DNA of 64,000 nt from Agrobacterium cavarae (GCF_004310285.1 NZ_SISF01000030.1:62001-126000); one strand, 5' to 3'. Positions 35,503 through 44,479 are shown, numbered from the stretch's first letter. Made by a program: numbers and translations. The notes: generated from the sequence alone by a model not told the origin.

Positions 35503-36651
35503 GTGACGATGCAATTTCCAGCCAAGCCCGCTGCCATTTCCGATGCCGAACGCCAGGAGAGGCTTCAGCGCTTGCGAGTGAAGATGGGCGAGCAAGGCTT
35601 AAGCGCCGTGCTTCTCGGCTCAACGGAAAGCCTGCGCTATTTCACAGGCCTTGTCTGGCACCAGAGCGAACGGCTGCTTGGCGCGGTCGTCACCCTGGAT
35701 GCTCTTCACTACATCGTGCCAGGCTTCGAACAGAGCCGCGTTGACACACTTCCCCATATCGAGGGAGAGGTTCATCTCTGGCAGGAGGAGGAAAGCCCTT
35801 CGGCCCTCGTCGCAAGCCTTGCAGGCTCATCCGGCCTGATCGCTCTGGACGACGCCCTACCCCTCTTTGTCTATCACAGCCTTGCCGCCAAGGTCGGGCC
35901 TGATCGTCTGGTCGATGGCGGCCCAGTGATCCGCGGCCTTCGGCTTCTCAAATCCAGCGCTGAAATTGCCATCATCCAGTATGCGATGAACCTGACGCTG
36001 GACGTGCACAAACGCGCCCATGCGATGATGAAGCCAGGCGTGCTGGCGTCCGATGTCGTCTGCTTCATCGACGAGCAGCACCGCGAGTTGGGCGGCGAGG
36101 GTGGCTCTTCCTTCTGCATCGTCTCCTTCGGCGAAGCGACATCGTTGCCCCATGGCGCCGACGGGGAACAGACTTTACAGGCTGGCGACGTCATTCTGGT
36201 CGATACAGGAACGCGCATCGATGGCTATCACTCCGACCTGACGCGCACCTATGTGATGGACGAGCCAAGCGCTGATTTTGCTCGCGCCTGGGCTATCGAG
36301 CGCGAGGCACAGCAGGCGGTGTTCGATGCCGCACAGCTTGGGGCGCCATGCGAAAATCTCGATGCGGCAGCCCGCGCGGTCATGGCTCGACATGGGCTCG
36401 GACCGGATTACGCTCTTCCCGGCCTGCCGCATAGGGCGGGCCATGGTCTTGGACTGGAAATCCACGAAGGACCTTACATCGTGCGCGGCAACACGCAGCC
36501 GCTCGTGGCCGGCATGTGCTTCTCCAACGAACCCATGCTGGTCTATCCGCAAAAATTCGGCATCCGTCTTGAGGATCACATCTACATGGCCGCCGATGGC
36601 CCACGCTGGTTCACACAGCCTGCCAACTCACCCGTCCACCCTTTCGGTTAA
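35503..36651 (+). CDS. M24 family metallopeptidase (Xaa-Pro aminopeptidase/creatinase fold)
   Basis: The 382-residue protein has an N-terminal creatinase-like domain and the C-terminal pita-bread domain. Metal ligands are visible in DTGTRIDGYHSDLTRTY (two Asp), HRAGHGLGLEIHEGP (His), FSNEPML (Glu) and IRLEDHIYM (Glu). It probably cleaves X-Pro bonds or acts as a dipeptidase in the cytosol. The start could be the GTG at 35503 or the ATG at 35509; neither has a clear ribosome site. It lies between acvB and telA and seems a separate transcript. Confidence 0.9.
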   Translation: MTMQFPAKPAAISDAERQERLQRLRVKMGEQGLSAVLLGSTESLRYFTGLVWHQSERLLGAVVTLDALHYIVPGFEQSRVDTLPHIEGEVHLWQEEESPSALVASLAGSSGLIALDDALPLFVYHSLAAKVGPDRLVDGGPVIRGLRLLKSSAEIAIIQYAMNLTLDVHKRAHAMMKPGVLASDVVCFIDEQHRELGGEGGSSFCIVSFGEATSLPHGADGEQTLQAGDVILVDTGTRIDGYHSDLTRTYVMDEPSADFARAWAIEREAQQAVFDAAQLGAPCENLDAAARAVMARHGLGPDYALPGLPHRAGHGLGLEIHEGPYIVRGNTQPLVAGMCFSNEPMLVYPQKFGIRLEDHIYMAADGPRWFTQPANSPVHPFG

Positions 36652-36740
36652 ATTCAGAAATCCCGCCCCTGTCGCCCCTACATTAGCCCTTGCGTAAAAT
36701 TTATATATTTTCTATCCCAAGAGAACTTGAGGAGGAATCG

Positions 36741-38078
36741 ATGTCCGTCGCGGAAAAAAGAAAAACAAAAACGCCCATTCTGGCCGATCGCATCGCCGAC
36801 TTCGTTGAGAAGATCAAGACAACGCGCAAGGACGACGGCAGCTTCGACACGAAAGCAATCGGACGTCTTTGGGACGACGAGGTCCGTTTCCATTTCGAAA
36901 ACGGCAGAACCGCCAAGACGCTTGAGCTTTACATCGTTAAGTACCGCTATGCGCTGAAAGACGCCTTCGGGCCGAAGACGACACCGCTTGCCATCTGCAA
37001 CATGAAAAAGCTGCGCGAGCGTCTCGATACCTACATAGCGCGAGGCGATTACCCGCAAAGCGGGGTGGCGATGTCGATCGTGGAGAAGATCGAAAGAGCG
37101 GAGCACAATACGGCGGGCCGCAAACCCCGTTTCCTGCTGCGCGTTTCGGACTTCATCTCCGCTATCAATGGCGTCAGCACCAAGGGAGAGATGCAGGCGC
37201 TGTGGGACCGGGAAATGGACGCCATGACCGGCAGAACGCAGGCGACGGTCATCTCCTACATCACGAAATATCGCAATGCCATTCGCGAGGCATTTGGCGA
37301 GCAGCATCCCATGCTGCGCATTGCCGCCGGCACGCCGCAGCTCTACGATGACGCGCGCAAAGCCAAAATGGCGAAGATCGCCACCAAGCACGGCTCGCTG
37401 ATCACCTTCGCACATTATTCCGAGGTGATGCGACGCTGCCGGCGCTTCCTTCACTCTGAGGACCCTTTGACGATCGGCATCGGCCTGATCGGCACCACCG
37501 GTCGGCGTCCCTTCGAAGTCTTTACCCAGGCCGAGTTCACGCCAGCGCCCTATGGCAATGGCGTCTCCAAATGGAGCGTGCTGTTCAACGGGCAGGCGAA
37601 GACGAAGCAGGGCGAAGGGACGAAATACGGCATCACCTATGAAATTCCGGTTCTAGAGCAAGCCAAGATCGTGCTCGAGGCCTATCGACGCCTGAGAAAC
37701 AGCAGCGATGGCAAGCTCTGGCTCGGCATGAATGTGGACGAGTTTTCCACCGATGCGAGACTGCCGCTGCGCGATGCAATGATCGCGAAATTCGAGGACA
37801 TCTGGCCGAAAGAAGAGCCGCCGAAGCCATATGGGTTACGTCACCTCTATGCCGAAATCGCTTATCGCAACTTCGCGCCCGCCAATGTCACGAAGAACAG
37901 CTATTTCGCCGCCATCCTCGGCCATAACAACAATGATCTGGAAACGTCGCTCTCATACATGACCTATGCTTTTCCTGAGGACGAGCATGAATCGAAAGCG
38001 CGGGCGGAGCGTGTGGCGGATCGCACGATACGGCAGATGATCACCGTCAATCAGATCCCCGGCATGGCGGGCGAGTAG
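36741..38078 (+). CDS. telA: Telomere resolvase (protelomerase) TelA
   Basis: The 445-residue enzyme resolves replicated telomeres of linear replicons into covalently closed hairpin ends. It belongs to the tyrosine recombinase-like protelomerases. Catalytic landmarks are Arg255 in TTGRRPFEV, a conserved Lys287 in NGQAKTKQG, Arg367-His368 in YGLRHLYAE, His395 in LGHNNND and nucleophile Tyr406 in SLSYMTYAF, matching A. tumefaciens TelA (442 residues, Tyr405). GAGGAGG lies ideally before the ATG at 36741, which overrides the frame beginning at 36690. The gene is close to lpiA-acvB and is followed by a hairpin. Its presence implies a linear replicon in this strain. Confidence 0.95.
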   Translation: MSVAEKRKTKTPILADRIADFVEKIKTTRKDDGSFDTKAIGRLWDDEVRFHFENGRTAKTLELYIVKYRYALKDAFGPKTTPLAICNMKKLRERLDTYIARGDYPQSGVAMSIVEKIERAEHNTAGRKPRFLLRVSDFISAINGVSTKGEMQALWDREMDAMTGRTQATVISYITKYRNAIREAFGEQHPMLRIAAGTPQLYDDARKAKMAKIATKHGSLITFAHYSEVMRRCRRFLHSEDPLTIGIGLIGTTGRRPFEVFTQAEFTPAPYGNGVSKWSVLFNGQAKTKQGEGTKYGITYEIPVLEQAKIVLEAYRRLRNSSDGKLWLGMNVDEFSTDARLPLRDAMIAKFEDIWPKEEPPKPYGLRHLYAEIAYRNFAPANVTKNSYFAAILGHNNNDLETSLSYMTYAFPEDEHESKARAERVADRTIRQMITVNQIPGMAGE

Positions 38079-38127
38079 GCCGCAGTAAGCCGCTTGGACT
38101 ACGACGATCCCGCGTGTAAAGCGCTGT

Positions 38128-38162
38128 GTGTCCTATTGCACGCGTAGGACACTTTACCTTTT
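38128..38162 (+). terminator. Hairpin after telA (terminator or operator)
   Basis: The 8-bp inverted repeat GTGTCCTA (38128-38135) / TAGGACAC (38145-38152), with a 9-nt loop, is followed by TTTACCTTTTT. It lies 50 bp after the telA stop. It fits a terminator, but the same TAGGAC element recurs downstream at 38233-38238, so a protein-binding role is also possible. Confidence 0.5.
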
Positions 38163-38238
38163 TGAATTGACGCATTGTGCTTTCCGAAAATCGGGTCCGA
38201 TTTTAGCGCCGGTGCAGTTGCACGCGAGGTTGTAGGAC
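38136..38238. repeat. Directly repeated composite motif between telA and the LysR gene
   Basis: TTGCACGCG followed at once by TAGGAC occurs at 38136-38150. TTGCACGCG (38218-38226) followed after 6 bp by TAGGAC (38233-38238) occurs again 82 bp later. The second TAGGAC is itself half of a small palindrome AGGAC-tatt-GTCCT (38234-38247). The arrangement suggests two copies of a binding site in the promoter of the LysR gene. Confidence 0.45.
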
Positions 38239-38329
38239 TATTGTCCTTGCCACTTATAGCGTCATGACCTACCACTTGAAGAGCGCTTGCTGAGGGATGC
38301 TCAAGCGGGTTTGTCTTGTTGGGCCAATC

Positions 38330-39301
38330 ATGATCGACAGCTATCTCGATACAAGGCAGTTGGAAGCCTTCGTGGCGGTGATCTCGATTGGCAGCATGAC
38401 GGGAGCCGCCAAGGCGCTTGGAAAATCCCAGCCTGTCATCAGCCGGCTGATCCAGGATCTTGAAAAAGACATCGGATTTACGCTTCTTCATCGCAACGGC
38501 CCGAGGATTTCTCCGACGGCACAGGGCATCGCCTTTTTCTCCAAGGTCGAGCTTCTGCTGGGCGGTCTGCGCACCATCAGCCAAAGCTGCAGACATATCG
38601 AGACGGCAGCAGGCCGCGCGATGGAGATCACGGCGGTGCCGGAGCTTGCGGCAAGCCTTGCACCCCTGGCGCTGGCACGACTGCCGGAGCCGCTCTTTCC
38701 GAACGAGGTGCATATTCGCAGTACCAGCTGCGAGAACGTCATCGCCGCGGTGCTGGCCCGTACTGCCGATATTGGTTTGGTCACCCTGCCGGTCGATCAT
38801 GCCGGACTGGAAACGCATTGGATCGGCGAGGTTTCTCACGTCGCCGTTCTAAGGCACGACGATCCGCTTGTTCATGCCGGACTCCTCACCCCGCAGCACC
38901 TTGCCGGCCGTAGCGTCATCGCACCCCCTCGCCCTCATCCGCTACGCGTCGAACTCGAACAATCCATGGGTGCCGAAAGCGTCGAGATCGGCGGCATCCT
39001 CAACAGTAATTCCGCCTATACGTCCATCGCCATGGCACGGGCGGGCCTGGGAATTGCGATAGTGGAATCGACGTCCATCCGAGCGCTTCCCATCAAAGAC
39101 ATCGCCGTGCTGCCTCTGTCCTTCCACATCCCGTTCCGATGGGCGGTCGTCACGGCACCGGGTCATCCGCTTCACACAAACGTGCTTCAACTCATCAACG
39201 CATTGGAGCAAGCGGCCTTCGCTTTGCCGGACTTCCGAAAGCTGGACGCTACTACACAGCACCGGCCCGAAAAATCGGAACCGGCCTTCGAAGAAGCATG
39301 A
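38330..39301 (+). CDS. LysR family transcriptional regulator
   Basis: The regulator of about 323 residues has an N-terminal helix-turn-helix (TRQLEAFVAVISIGSMTGAAKALGKSQPVISRLIQDLEKDIGFTLLHR) and a C-terminal effector domain with GILNSNSAYTSIAMARAGLGIAIVES. The start is uncertain: an in-frame ATG at 38297 adds 11 residues, but the family N-terminus starts at 38330. No target gene is divergently placed; telA lies upstream on the same strand and a CHASE3 protein lies convergently downstream. The effector is unknown. Confidence 0.9.
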   Translation: MIDSYLDTRQLEAFVAVISIGSMTGAAKALGKSQPVISRLIQDLEKDIGFTLLHRNGPRISPTAQGIAFFSKVELLLGGLRTISQSCRHIETAAGRAMEITAVPELAASLAPLALARLPEPLFPNEVHIRSTSCENVIAAVLARTADIGLVTLPVDHAGLETHWIGEVSHVAVLRHDDPLVHAGLLTPQHLAGRSVIAPPRPHPLRVELEQSMGAESVEIGGILNSNSAYTSIAMARAGLGIAIVESTSIRALPIKDIAVLPLSFHIPFRWAVVTAPGHPLHTNVLQLINALEQAAFALPDFRKLDATTQHRPEKSEPAFEEA

Positions 39302-39456
39302 GGCGTCGGTTCGAAAAGGGAGACGCGTTCTTTGTAAGTCCAAATAGGAGCGCTTCGCGATCTTTCAGATGTGCTCTTGCGCTTTACGGTCCTGTTGTTC
39401 GCATGTCGTCGTCGGACCACCGCTGCACGGTTCTGCTTAGACCATGCTTTGGCGGC

Positions 39457-40125
39457 TCATGACCGGATCAGACGATACCGGCGAGCCAGGTACATCTCGA
39501 CGCCAGCACGTGTGAGGAACGAAGCCAGGCCCACGATGATCGCCACAACCCTGATGCGGAATTCATCGGCCTCGACCTCAGCATGGCGGGTATCCAGCAA
39601 TGTGTGTTCCGTAACGGTGATCTCCCCAATGATATCGCGGATGCGATCCATCGTTCCGACAGCCATGTAGCCAATTTCATTCGTGCGGGCGGCATCGGCA
39701 CCGACGTCATCATAGAGCGATATGGAATGCTTCAGCTCTTCAAGCTTCTTCTCGATCAGTGCGTCGAGCGCTTTCACACGGGCGACCTGCCCGGAATTGT
39801 CCGATATCCTGGTCATCAAATCGTTCTGAAGCAGGTGAAGGCGCTCCATCGCCTTCTCATACGGCGCGAGATAGCGCTTGTCGCCGCTGACGAGATAGCC
39901 CCTCTGTCCCGTCTCGGCATCATCAAGCGCGATCAAGACGTCCTTGGTGGTATCGATCGCTTCATAGGTATGCACCACCATATCATAGTGGTCGCTTAAA
40001 AGGTCATGCGTCCATGAGGTGGCAAGGATACCGGCAGCCAAAACGACCCCGACCGGTATCGATCGCAGCAGTGTCGGGAATGTCAGATACTTGTGGCGCA
40101 GCGACGTTAAAGACCAGTCAGACAT
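39457..40125 (-). CDS. CHASE3-domain membrane protein without output domain
   Basis: The 222-residue protein has a short cytosolic N-terminus, a membrane segment (about 22-38), a helical periplasmic CHASE3 sensor with its hallmark DDAETGQRGYLVSGDKRYLAPYE (69-91), and a second membrane segment (about 188-207). It stops 15 residues later. CHASE3 domains normally sit in front of histidine kinases, cyclases or chemoreceptors; none follows here and no frameshifted remnant of one was seen downstream. It may be a stand-alone sensor that acts through a partner, or the end product of a lost kinase domain. Confidence 0.85.
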   Translation of the reverse strand: MSDWSLTSLRHKYLTFPTLLRSIPVGVVLAAGILATSWTHDLLSDHYDMVVHTYEAIDTTKDVLIALDDAETGQRGYLVSGDKRYLAPYEKAMERLHLLQNDLMTRISDNSGQVARVKALDALIEKKLEELKHSISLYDDVGADAARTNEIGYMAVGTMDRIRDIIGEITVTEHTLLDTRHAEVEADEFRIRVVAIIVGLASFLTRAGVEMYLARRYRLIRS

Positions 40126-40301
40126 TTACGGGATCATCCAAGCAAGCGCAGTTCAACGTCTTATATCCGTCCGATGGCAAAAGCGCGAACAGGTTGGCAT
40201 ACACCGTGCCAGGCAGTTCAACGCAACAACAATCAGGAAGTTCAAAGTCGTTCGCCGAATTCGATTGCAGCCATGTGACGTGAACTGGTCTGTCAAACGC
40301 C
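40126..40301. other. Intergenic DNA between the CHASE3 gene and the thi promoter
   Basis: This stretch upstream of the thi promoter must contain the promoter of the minus-strand CHASE3 gene. Overlapping frames exist, but none has a ribosome site or recognisable product. No repeat or palindrome stands out. Confidence 0.4.
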
Positions 40302-40330
40302 TTGACACGAGGTGCTATTTCTCATTTAGA
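40302..40330 (+). promoter_or_regulatory. Sigma-70-type promoter of the thi operon
   Basis: TTGACA (40302-40307) and TTTAGA (40325-40330) are separated by 17 bp, a near-consensus housekeeping promoter. Transcription would begin about 7 bp later, just before the riboswitch. Confidence 0.7.
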
Positions 40331-40338
40331 GTCAGCCA

Positions 40339-40424
40339 TTCCGAGGGGAGCATCGAACGATGCTGAGATGGCGGTGAGCCGGACCCTTGAACCTGATCCG
40401 GCTCATACCGGCGTAGGAACGGAA
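40339..40424 (+). promoter_or_regulatory. TPP riboswitch (THI element)
   Basis: The conserved thi-box cores are present: GAGGGGAGC (about 40343-40351), GATGCTGAGAT (40358-40369), GGACCCTTGAACCTGATC (40381-40398) and CGGCGTAGGAACG (40409-40421). P2-P5 pairing can be drawn, for example GAGCC/GGCTC around the CCTTGAACCTGAT loop. It precedes thiM by about 85 nt. It should turn the operon off when thiamine pyrophosphate binds, either by transcription stop or by hiding the ribosome site. Confidence 0.95.
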
Positions 40425-40507
40425 CGTTCGCCGTCAGGCACAGCTTTCTTTTCCATGCGTCATGCTTATCCGGGTCCGCTAACCGCGTGTCTGGAGATAA
40501 ACAGCTG

Positions 40508-41245
40508 ATGGCAAGCTTTCCCACCGCAGAAAAAGCGGCAGACCTTCTGGCTCTCGTGCGAGGGCGACGACCGCGTGTCCACTGCCTGATGAATACGGTG
40601 GTACAGAAGTTTACCGCTGACGGCATCACCGCAATCGGCGGCATTCCCTCGATGACATCGTCGGAAGAAGAGATCGAAAGCTTCGTGACGAAGACGGATG
40701 CGCTGACGATCAACCTAGGGACGCTGGACGAAGCGCGCCGCAAGGTCATCCGCATCGCCGTCACTATCGCCAATCGCCAAGGCAAACCCTGGATCGTCGA
40801 TCCGGTCCATTGCGACTACTCCCCTTCACGGCTAGAATTCGCCCATGAATTGAGCCGGCTGCACCCCTCGATCGTACGTGGGAACGCGGCAGAAATGGCG
40901 GTTATCGGCGACGTCGGTGGTGCATTGCGCATTCAGACGGGAGCGGTGGATAGCTTGAGTGATGTCGACCGCAAGGTCCGGATCGTCAACGGCCATGCCC
41001 TGATGGCAAAGGTGACGGGAACCGGATGCCTTTCCGGCGGTATCATTGCCGCCTTCATGGCTGTCGAGCCGGATGCGATGCTGGCTGCAGCATCGGCTCT
41101 GACTGTTACCGGCGTTTCCGCAGAGATCGCGGCCAGACATGCCAGCGGGCCAGGATCGTTCGAAGTCGCCTTTCTGGACGCCCTCTTCAACCTGAAGAGC
41201 GAAGACATTCTCTCCCATGCGAGGATCGAACATGACGAAGATTGA
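40508..41245 (+). CDS. thiM: Hydroxyethylthiazole kinase
   Basis: The 245-residue salvage enzyme phosphorylates 4-methyl-5-(2-hydroxyethyl)thiazole. Family marks are VHCLMNTVVQKFTADGITAIGGIPSM near the N-terminus, PWIVDPVHCDYSPSRLEF, VRGNAAEMAVIG, and the ribokinase-like anion hole and base in KVTGTGCLSGGIIAAFMA. The ATG at 40508 with GGAGA upstream is preferred over the GTG at 40487. It lies under the TPP riboswitch and overlaps thiE by 14 bp. Confidence 0.95.
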   Translation: MASFPTAEKAADLLALVRGRRPRVHCLMNTVVQKFTADGITAIGGIPSMTSSEEEIESFVTKTDALTINLGTLDEARRKVIRIAVTIANRQGKPWIVDPVHCDYSPSRLEFAHELSRLHPSIVRGNAAEMAVIGDVGGALRIQTGAVDSLSDVDRKVRIVNGHALMAKVTGTGCLSGGIIAAFMAVEPDAMLAAASALTVTGVSAEIAARHASGPGSFEVAFLDALFNLKSEDILSHARIEHDED

Positions 41246-41891
41246 TTACCGGCTGAATGCCATTGTCGACGCCTCCCTCAGCGATATCGCGCCGCTTGCC
41301 GAACTTGCAGCTCTTGCAGCACATGACGGTGCAACGATCATCCAATATCGCGACAAGACCGCCTCCACACGCCAGATGATCGACCAGGCAAGAACCATCG
41401 TTGAAGCCCTGAAAGGCACCGGCGTGCCGCTGCTGATCAACGACCGGGTCGATGTCGCGATGGCAACGGGCGCAGATGGCGTGCATCTCGGCGCAGACGA
41501 TATGGATGCAGAAACGGCAAGGCGGCTTCTCGGCCCGGACGCGATCATCGGGCTCACCGTCAAATCCATGGCTGATGCCCGACACGTCGCGCAAGCACCG
41601 GCCGATTATGCCTGCATTGGCGGGGTGTTCGAAACCACCTCCAAGGTCAATCCGGATACGCCTGTCGGCCTTGCAGGGCTAAAGCAAATCAGGACATACC
41701 TGCGCAACGAGCGACCAGACCTGCCGGTTGGCGCGATTGCCGGCATCACGCTTGAGCGCGTTCCCGACGTGATTGCAGCAGGTGCCGATGGCGTAGCGCT
41801 GATCTCCGCCCTATTCCGCACCGACGATATCGCGGCCACGGCCAGAGCGTTTCGCGATGCCGTGGACAATGCGATGGGAGCACGCCCATGA
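41232..41891 (+). CDS. thiE: Thiamine-phosphate synthase
   Basis: The 219-residue TIM-barrel enzyme joins hydroxymethylpyrimidine diphosphate and thiazole phosphate. Motifs are [61 protein letters not shown] and [32 protein letters not shown] precedes the ATG at 41232 inside the end of thiM. Its stop overlaps the thiD start by 4 bases, so the three thi genes are translationally coupled. Confidence 0.95.
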   Translation: MTKIDYRLNAIVDASLSDIAPLAELAALAAHDGATIIQYRDKTASTRQMIDQARTIVEALKGTGVPLLINDRVDVAMATGADGVHLGADDMDAETARRLLGPDAIIGLTVKSMADARHVAQAPADYACIGGVFETTSKVNPDTPVGLAGLKQIRTYLRNERPDLPVGAIAGITLERVPDVIAAGADGVALISALFRTDDIAATARAFRDAVDNAMGARP

Positions 41892-42688
41892 CCGCCATTG
41901 CTTTGACCATCGCCGGTTCCGATAGTGGCGGCGGTGCCGGCATCCAGGCCGACCTCAAGACATTCTCCGCTCTTGGTGTCTATGGTGCGAGCGTCATCAC
42001 CGCCATCACCGCACAGAACACCAAGGGCGTGACCGCGGTTGAAGATATTTCCGCCACGATCATTGCTGCGCAGATGGATGCGGTGTTTTCCGACCTCGAT
42101 ATCAAGGCGATAAAGATCGGCATGGTCTCGCGTATCGACACGATACGAACCATTGCCGAGAGACTGCGCAGCCAGCCCCAACCGGTCGTCCTCGACCCCG
42201 TGATGGTGGCGACCTCCGGTGACAGGTTGCTTCAGGAGGAAGCACTCGAAACGCTTCGAAGCGAATTGCTGCCGCAGGCGATACTTGCCACGCCGAACCT
42301 TCCTGAGGCGGCACTGCTGACCGGGACCGGCATCGCCACCGATCGTGCCGCGATGCTGAAACAGGCCGAGACGATCCTGGCGCTTGGTGCGAAGGCTGTC
42401 CTGATCAAAGGCGGCCACGGCACCGGATCAAAGAGCGTCGATCTTTTGATGGACGGCGAGAGGCACCAAGAATTTTCCATGCCGCGCATCGAGACGAAGA
42501 ACGACCATGGTACCGGCTGCACGCTCGCGGCAGCAATTGCGGCCCATCTGGCGCTTGGCCTACCGCTGACGGATTCCGTCGGCCTGTCCAAAGACTATCT
42601 CCAGGGTGCGTTGGCCGCAGGCCGCGACCTCAAGGTCGGCCATGGTCACGGGCCGGTTCATCATTTTTACCGCTGGTGGGCTCCCTGA
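41888..42688 (+). CDS. thiD: Bifunctional hydroxymethylpyrimidine/phosphomethylpyrimidine kinase
   Basis: The 266-residue ribokinase-fold enzyme phosphorylates HMP and HMP-P. Motifs are [62 protein letters not shown] and the catalytic [18 protein letters not shown]. It is the last gene of the thiMED salvage operon. No de novo thiazole gene (thiG, thiO, thiS) or thiC is beside it, so this locus serves salvage and coupling. Confidence 0.95.
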   Translation: MTAIALTIAGSDSGGGAGIQADLKTFSALGVYGASVITAITAQNTKGVTAVEDISATIIAAQMDAVFSDLDIKAIKIGMVSRIDTIRTIAERLRSQPQPVVLDPVMVATSGDRLLQEEALETLRSELLPQAILATPNLPEAALLTGTGIATDRAAMLKQAETILALGAKAVLIKGGHGTGSKSVDLLMDGERHQEFSMPRIETKNDHGTGCTLAAAIAAHLALGLPLTDSVGLSKDYLQGALAAGRDLKVGHGHGPVHHFYRWWAP

Positions 42689-42701
42689 CGGGCCTGCCCG
42701 A

Positions 42702-43178
42702 TCAAGATTTGCGCTCCGTCGCCCGAGGCTTGGGGGCGGCGAGCGCATTGCGGATGGCGAAGCTCGAATGGATGCGTGAGACGCCCGGAAGCTTGGAGAG
42801 AATATCCTTGTGGACCCGCTCGAAATCGCCCGCCGTTTCCACTTCGACGCGTAGAAAATAATCCGAGCCGCCGGTCATGAGATAGCATTCTCGCACTTCC
42901 GGATAGCGTCGCACGGCATTTTCAAAGCGATTGAGAAAATCCTCCGTCTGCCGATCGAGGGTGATCTGGACGATGACCGAAATCACCTCTCCACCGGCAG
43001 CACTTCCGGTGATGGCCGTATAGCCGCGAATGACGCCTTCCCTCTCCAGAATATCCACACGACGCAGACAGGCGGACGGCGATAGCCCCACCTCAGCGGC
43101 AAGTTTGGCATTGCTGATGCGGGCATTCAGCCGAAGCAGGCGGATGATATGACGATCGGTGGCGTCGAGAGCAGACAT
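42702..43178 (-). CDS. Lrp/AsnC family regulator of the alr-dadA operon
   Basis: The 158-residue regulator has the Lrp helix-turn-helix (ATDRHIIRLLRLNARISNAKLAAEVGLSPSACLRRVDILE) and a RAM domain with GGSDYFLRVEV. The frame opens at 43211, but the family starts at MSALDATDRH (43178). It is divergent from the alanine racemase gene across 127 bp. That gap holds AT-rich repeats suitable as its binding site, which is the classic layout for control of D-alanine catabolism. Confidence 0.9.
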   Translation of the reverse strand: MSALDATDRHIIRLLRLNARISNAKLAAEVGLSPSACLRRVDILEREGVIRGYTAITGSAAGGEVISVIVQITLDRQTEDFLNRFENAVRRYPEVRECYLMTGGSDYFLRVEVETAGDFERVHKDILSKLPGVSRIHSSFAIRNALAAPKPRATERKS

Positions 43179-43211
43179 GATTTCATTCCGATTGATCGCA
43201 TGAAATTGCAA

Positions 43212-43235
43212 GAAAAACGAATTTATCGAATTTTC
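43212..43235. promoter_or_regulatory. Putative Lrp-type operator between the regulator and alr
   Basis: GAAAA (43212-43216) and TTTTC (43231-43235) flank a tandem CGAATTTAT / CGAATTTT repeat (from 43218 and 43227). The AT-rich, partly palindromic shape and its place between the divergent genes fit an Lrp/DadR binding site. Confidence 0.45.
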
Positions 43236-43305
43236 TTCGCCTCACCCTGCTTAAATTCAAGGATCATTGCAATACTCTGTTGCCAAAAGAACAAAGGGAA
43301 CGACA

Positions 43306-44472
43306 ATGGACATGACCCTCCAGCAGCAGAAAGCTCAAGGTGGCGCAAGCGGCTATCTGACGATCGATCTTGCAGCCCTTCGCGACAACTATCTGACGCT
43401 TGCCGCCAAGGCGCCGCATGCGCTGACGAGTGCCGTGGTGAAGGCAGATGCCTATGGTCTCGGTGCCGATATCGTCGCGCCCGTCCTTTACGACGCGGGA
43501 TGCCGGCACTTCTTCGTCGCTCATATTGATGAGGCGCTGTCTCTTCGTCTGCACATAGCGCCCGATGCAAAAATCTTTGTTCTCAATGGCCTCCAGCCTG
43601 GAAACGAAACCTCCTGCTCTGCACTGAACATCATTCCTGTTCTCAACTCGCTGGAGCAGGTCGCCCAATGGTCGGCGCAAGCCGCCGTCCTTGGCAAGAC
43701 ACTGCCCGCTGCCCTGCAAATCGACACTGGCATGTCGCGGCTCGGACTGGCGCCATACGAGGTCGAAAGGCTGCTGGCGACACCAGCCATGCTCAAAGGC
43801 ATCGATCTTGCCTGCATCATGAGCCATCTCGCCTGCGCCGACGAGCCGGACCACGAGGCCAATGCGCTGCAGCTTAACGTCATGCGCAAAACCACCGAGC
43901 AGTTTCCCGGCGTGCCGGTCTGCTTTGCCAATTCCGGCGGCATCTTTCTCGGCACGGACTATCACAACGCCCTGATGCGACCGGGCATCGCGCTTTATGG
44001 TGGCGCGCCATCGGCAGTTCATCCCAATCCGATGAAGCCAGTCGTCAGCTTGAGCGTTGCAGTGGTTCAAACCCGTACAGTGCCGGCTGAAAGCTTCGTC
44101 GGCTACGGCGCCTCGCTGCGCACAACGGCAGAAACCCGGCTAGCAACGATTGCCGCAGGCTACGCCGATGGCCTGCCGCGCTCTTTGAGCAGCCGAGGAG
44201 CCGCTTATTTCAACGGCGTTCGGCTTCCTATTGCCGGGCGCGTTTCGATGGACAGCATCACGCTCGATATTTCCGCCCTTCCCGAAGGCACGTTCACCCA
44301 TGGCAGCCTCGTCGAAATCATCGGGCCGAACCAGACGCTCGAGGCGATTGCCGAGGACGCAGGCACGATCGCCTATGAGATACTGACGCGGCTGGGCCAG
44401 CGCTATCGCCGTCGCTATATCTATCCGGAAAAGCAGGCTGCCGCTTCTTCCACTATTGCTCGAAACCTGTGA
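43306..44472 (+). CDS. alr: Alanine racemase (catabolic type)
   Basis: The 388-residue PLP enzyme interconverts L- and D-alanine. Lys46 in [12 protein letters not shown] forms the Schiff base. Other marks are the [10 protein letters not shown] stretch, the [10 protein letters not shown] loop, [24 protein letters not shown] and [19 protein letters not shown] lies before the ATG at 43306; the frame opens at 43267. Its stop is 7 bp before dadA, so it supplies D-alanine for oxidation, as DadX does in other bacteria. The biosynthetic alanine racemase may be elsewhere. Confidence 0.93.
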   Translation: MDMTLQQQKAQGGASGYLTIDLAALRDNYLTLAAKAPHALTSAVVKADAYGLGADIVAPVLYDAGCRHFFVAHIDEALSLRLHIAPDAKIFVLNGLQPGNETSCSALNIIPVLNSLEQVAQWSAQAAVLGKTLPAALQIDTGMSRLGLAPYEVERLLATPAMLKGIDLACIMSHLACADEPDHEANALQLNVMRKTTEQFPGVPVCFANSGGIFLGTDYHNALMRPGIALYGGAPSAVHPNPMKPVVSLSVAVVQTRTVPAESFVGYGASLRTTAETRLATIAAGYADGLPRSLSSRGAAYFNGVRLPIAGRVSMDSITLDISALPEGTFTHGSLVEIIGPNQTLEAIAEDAGTIAYEILTRLGQRYRRRYIYPEKQAAASSTIARNL

Positions 44473-44479
44473 GGCCAGC

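Noticed and set aside
36690..36740. N-terminal extension of TelA by 17 residues
   Set aside because: The ATG at 36741 has an ideal GAGGAGG, and the extension has no match to the family N-terminus.
38099..38839. A 246-codon minus-strand frame crossing the telA-LysR gap
   Set aside because: Most of it is antisense to the LysR helix-turn-helix region, and it runs through palindromes that look regulatory.
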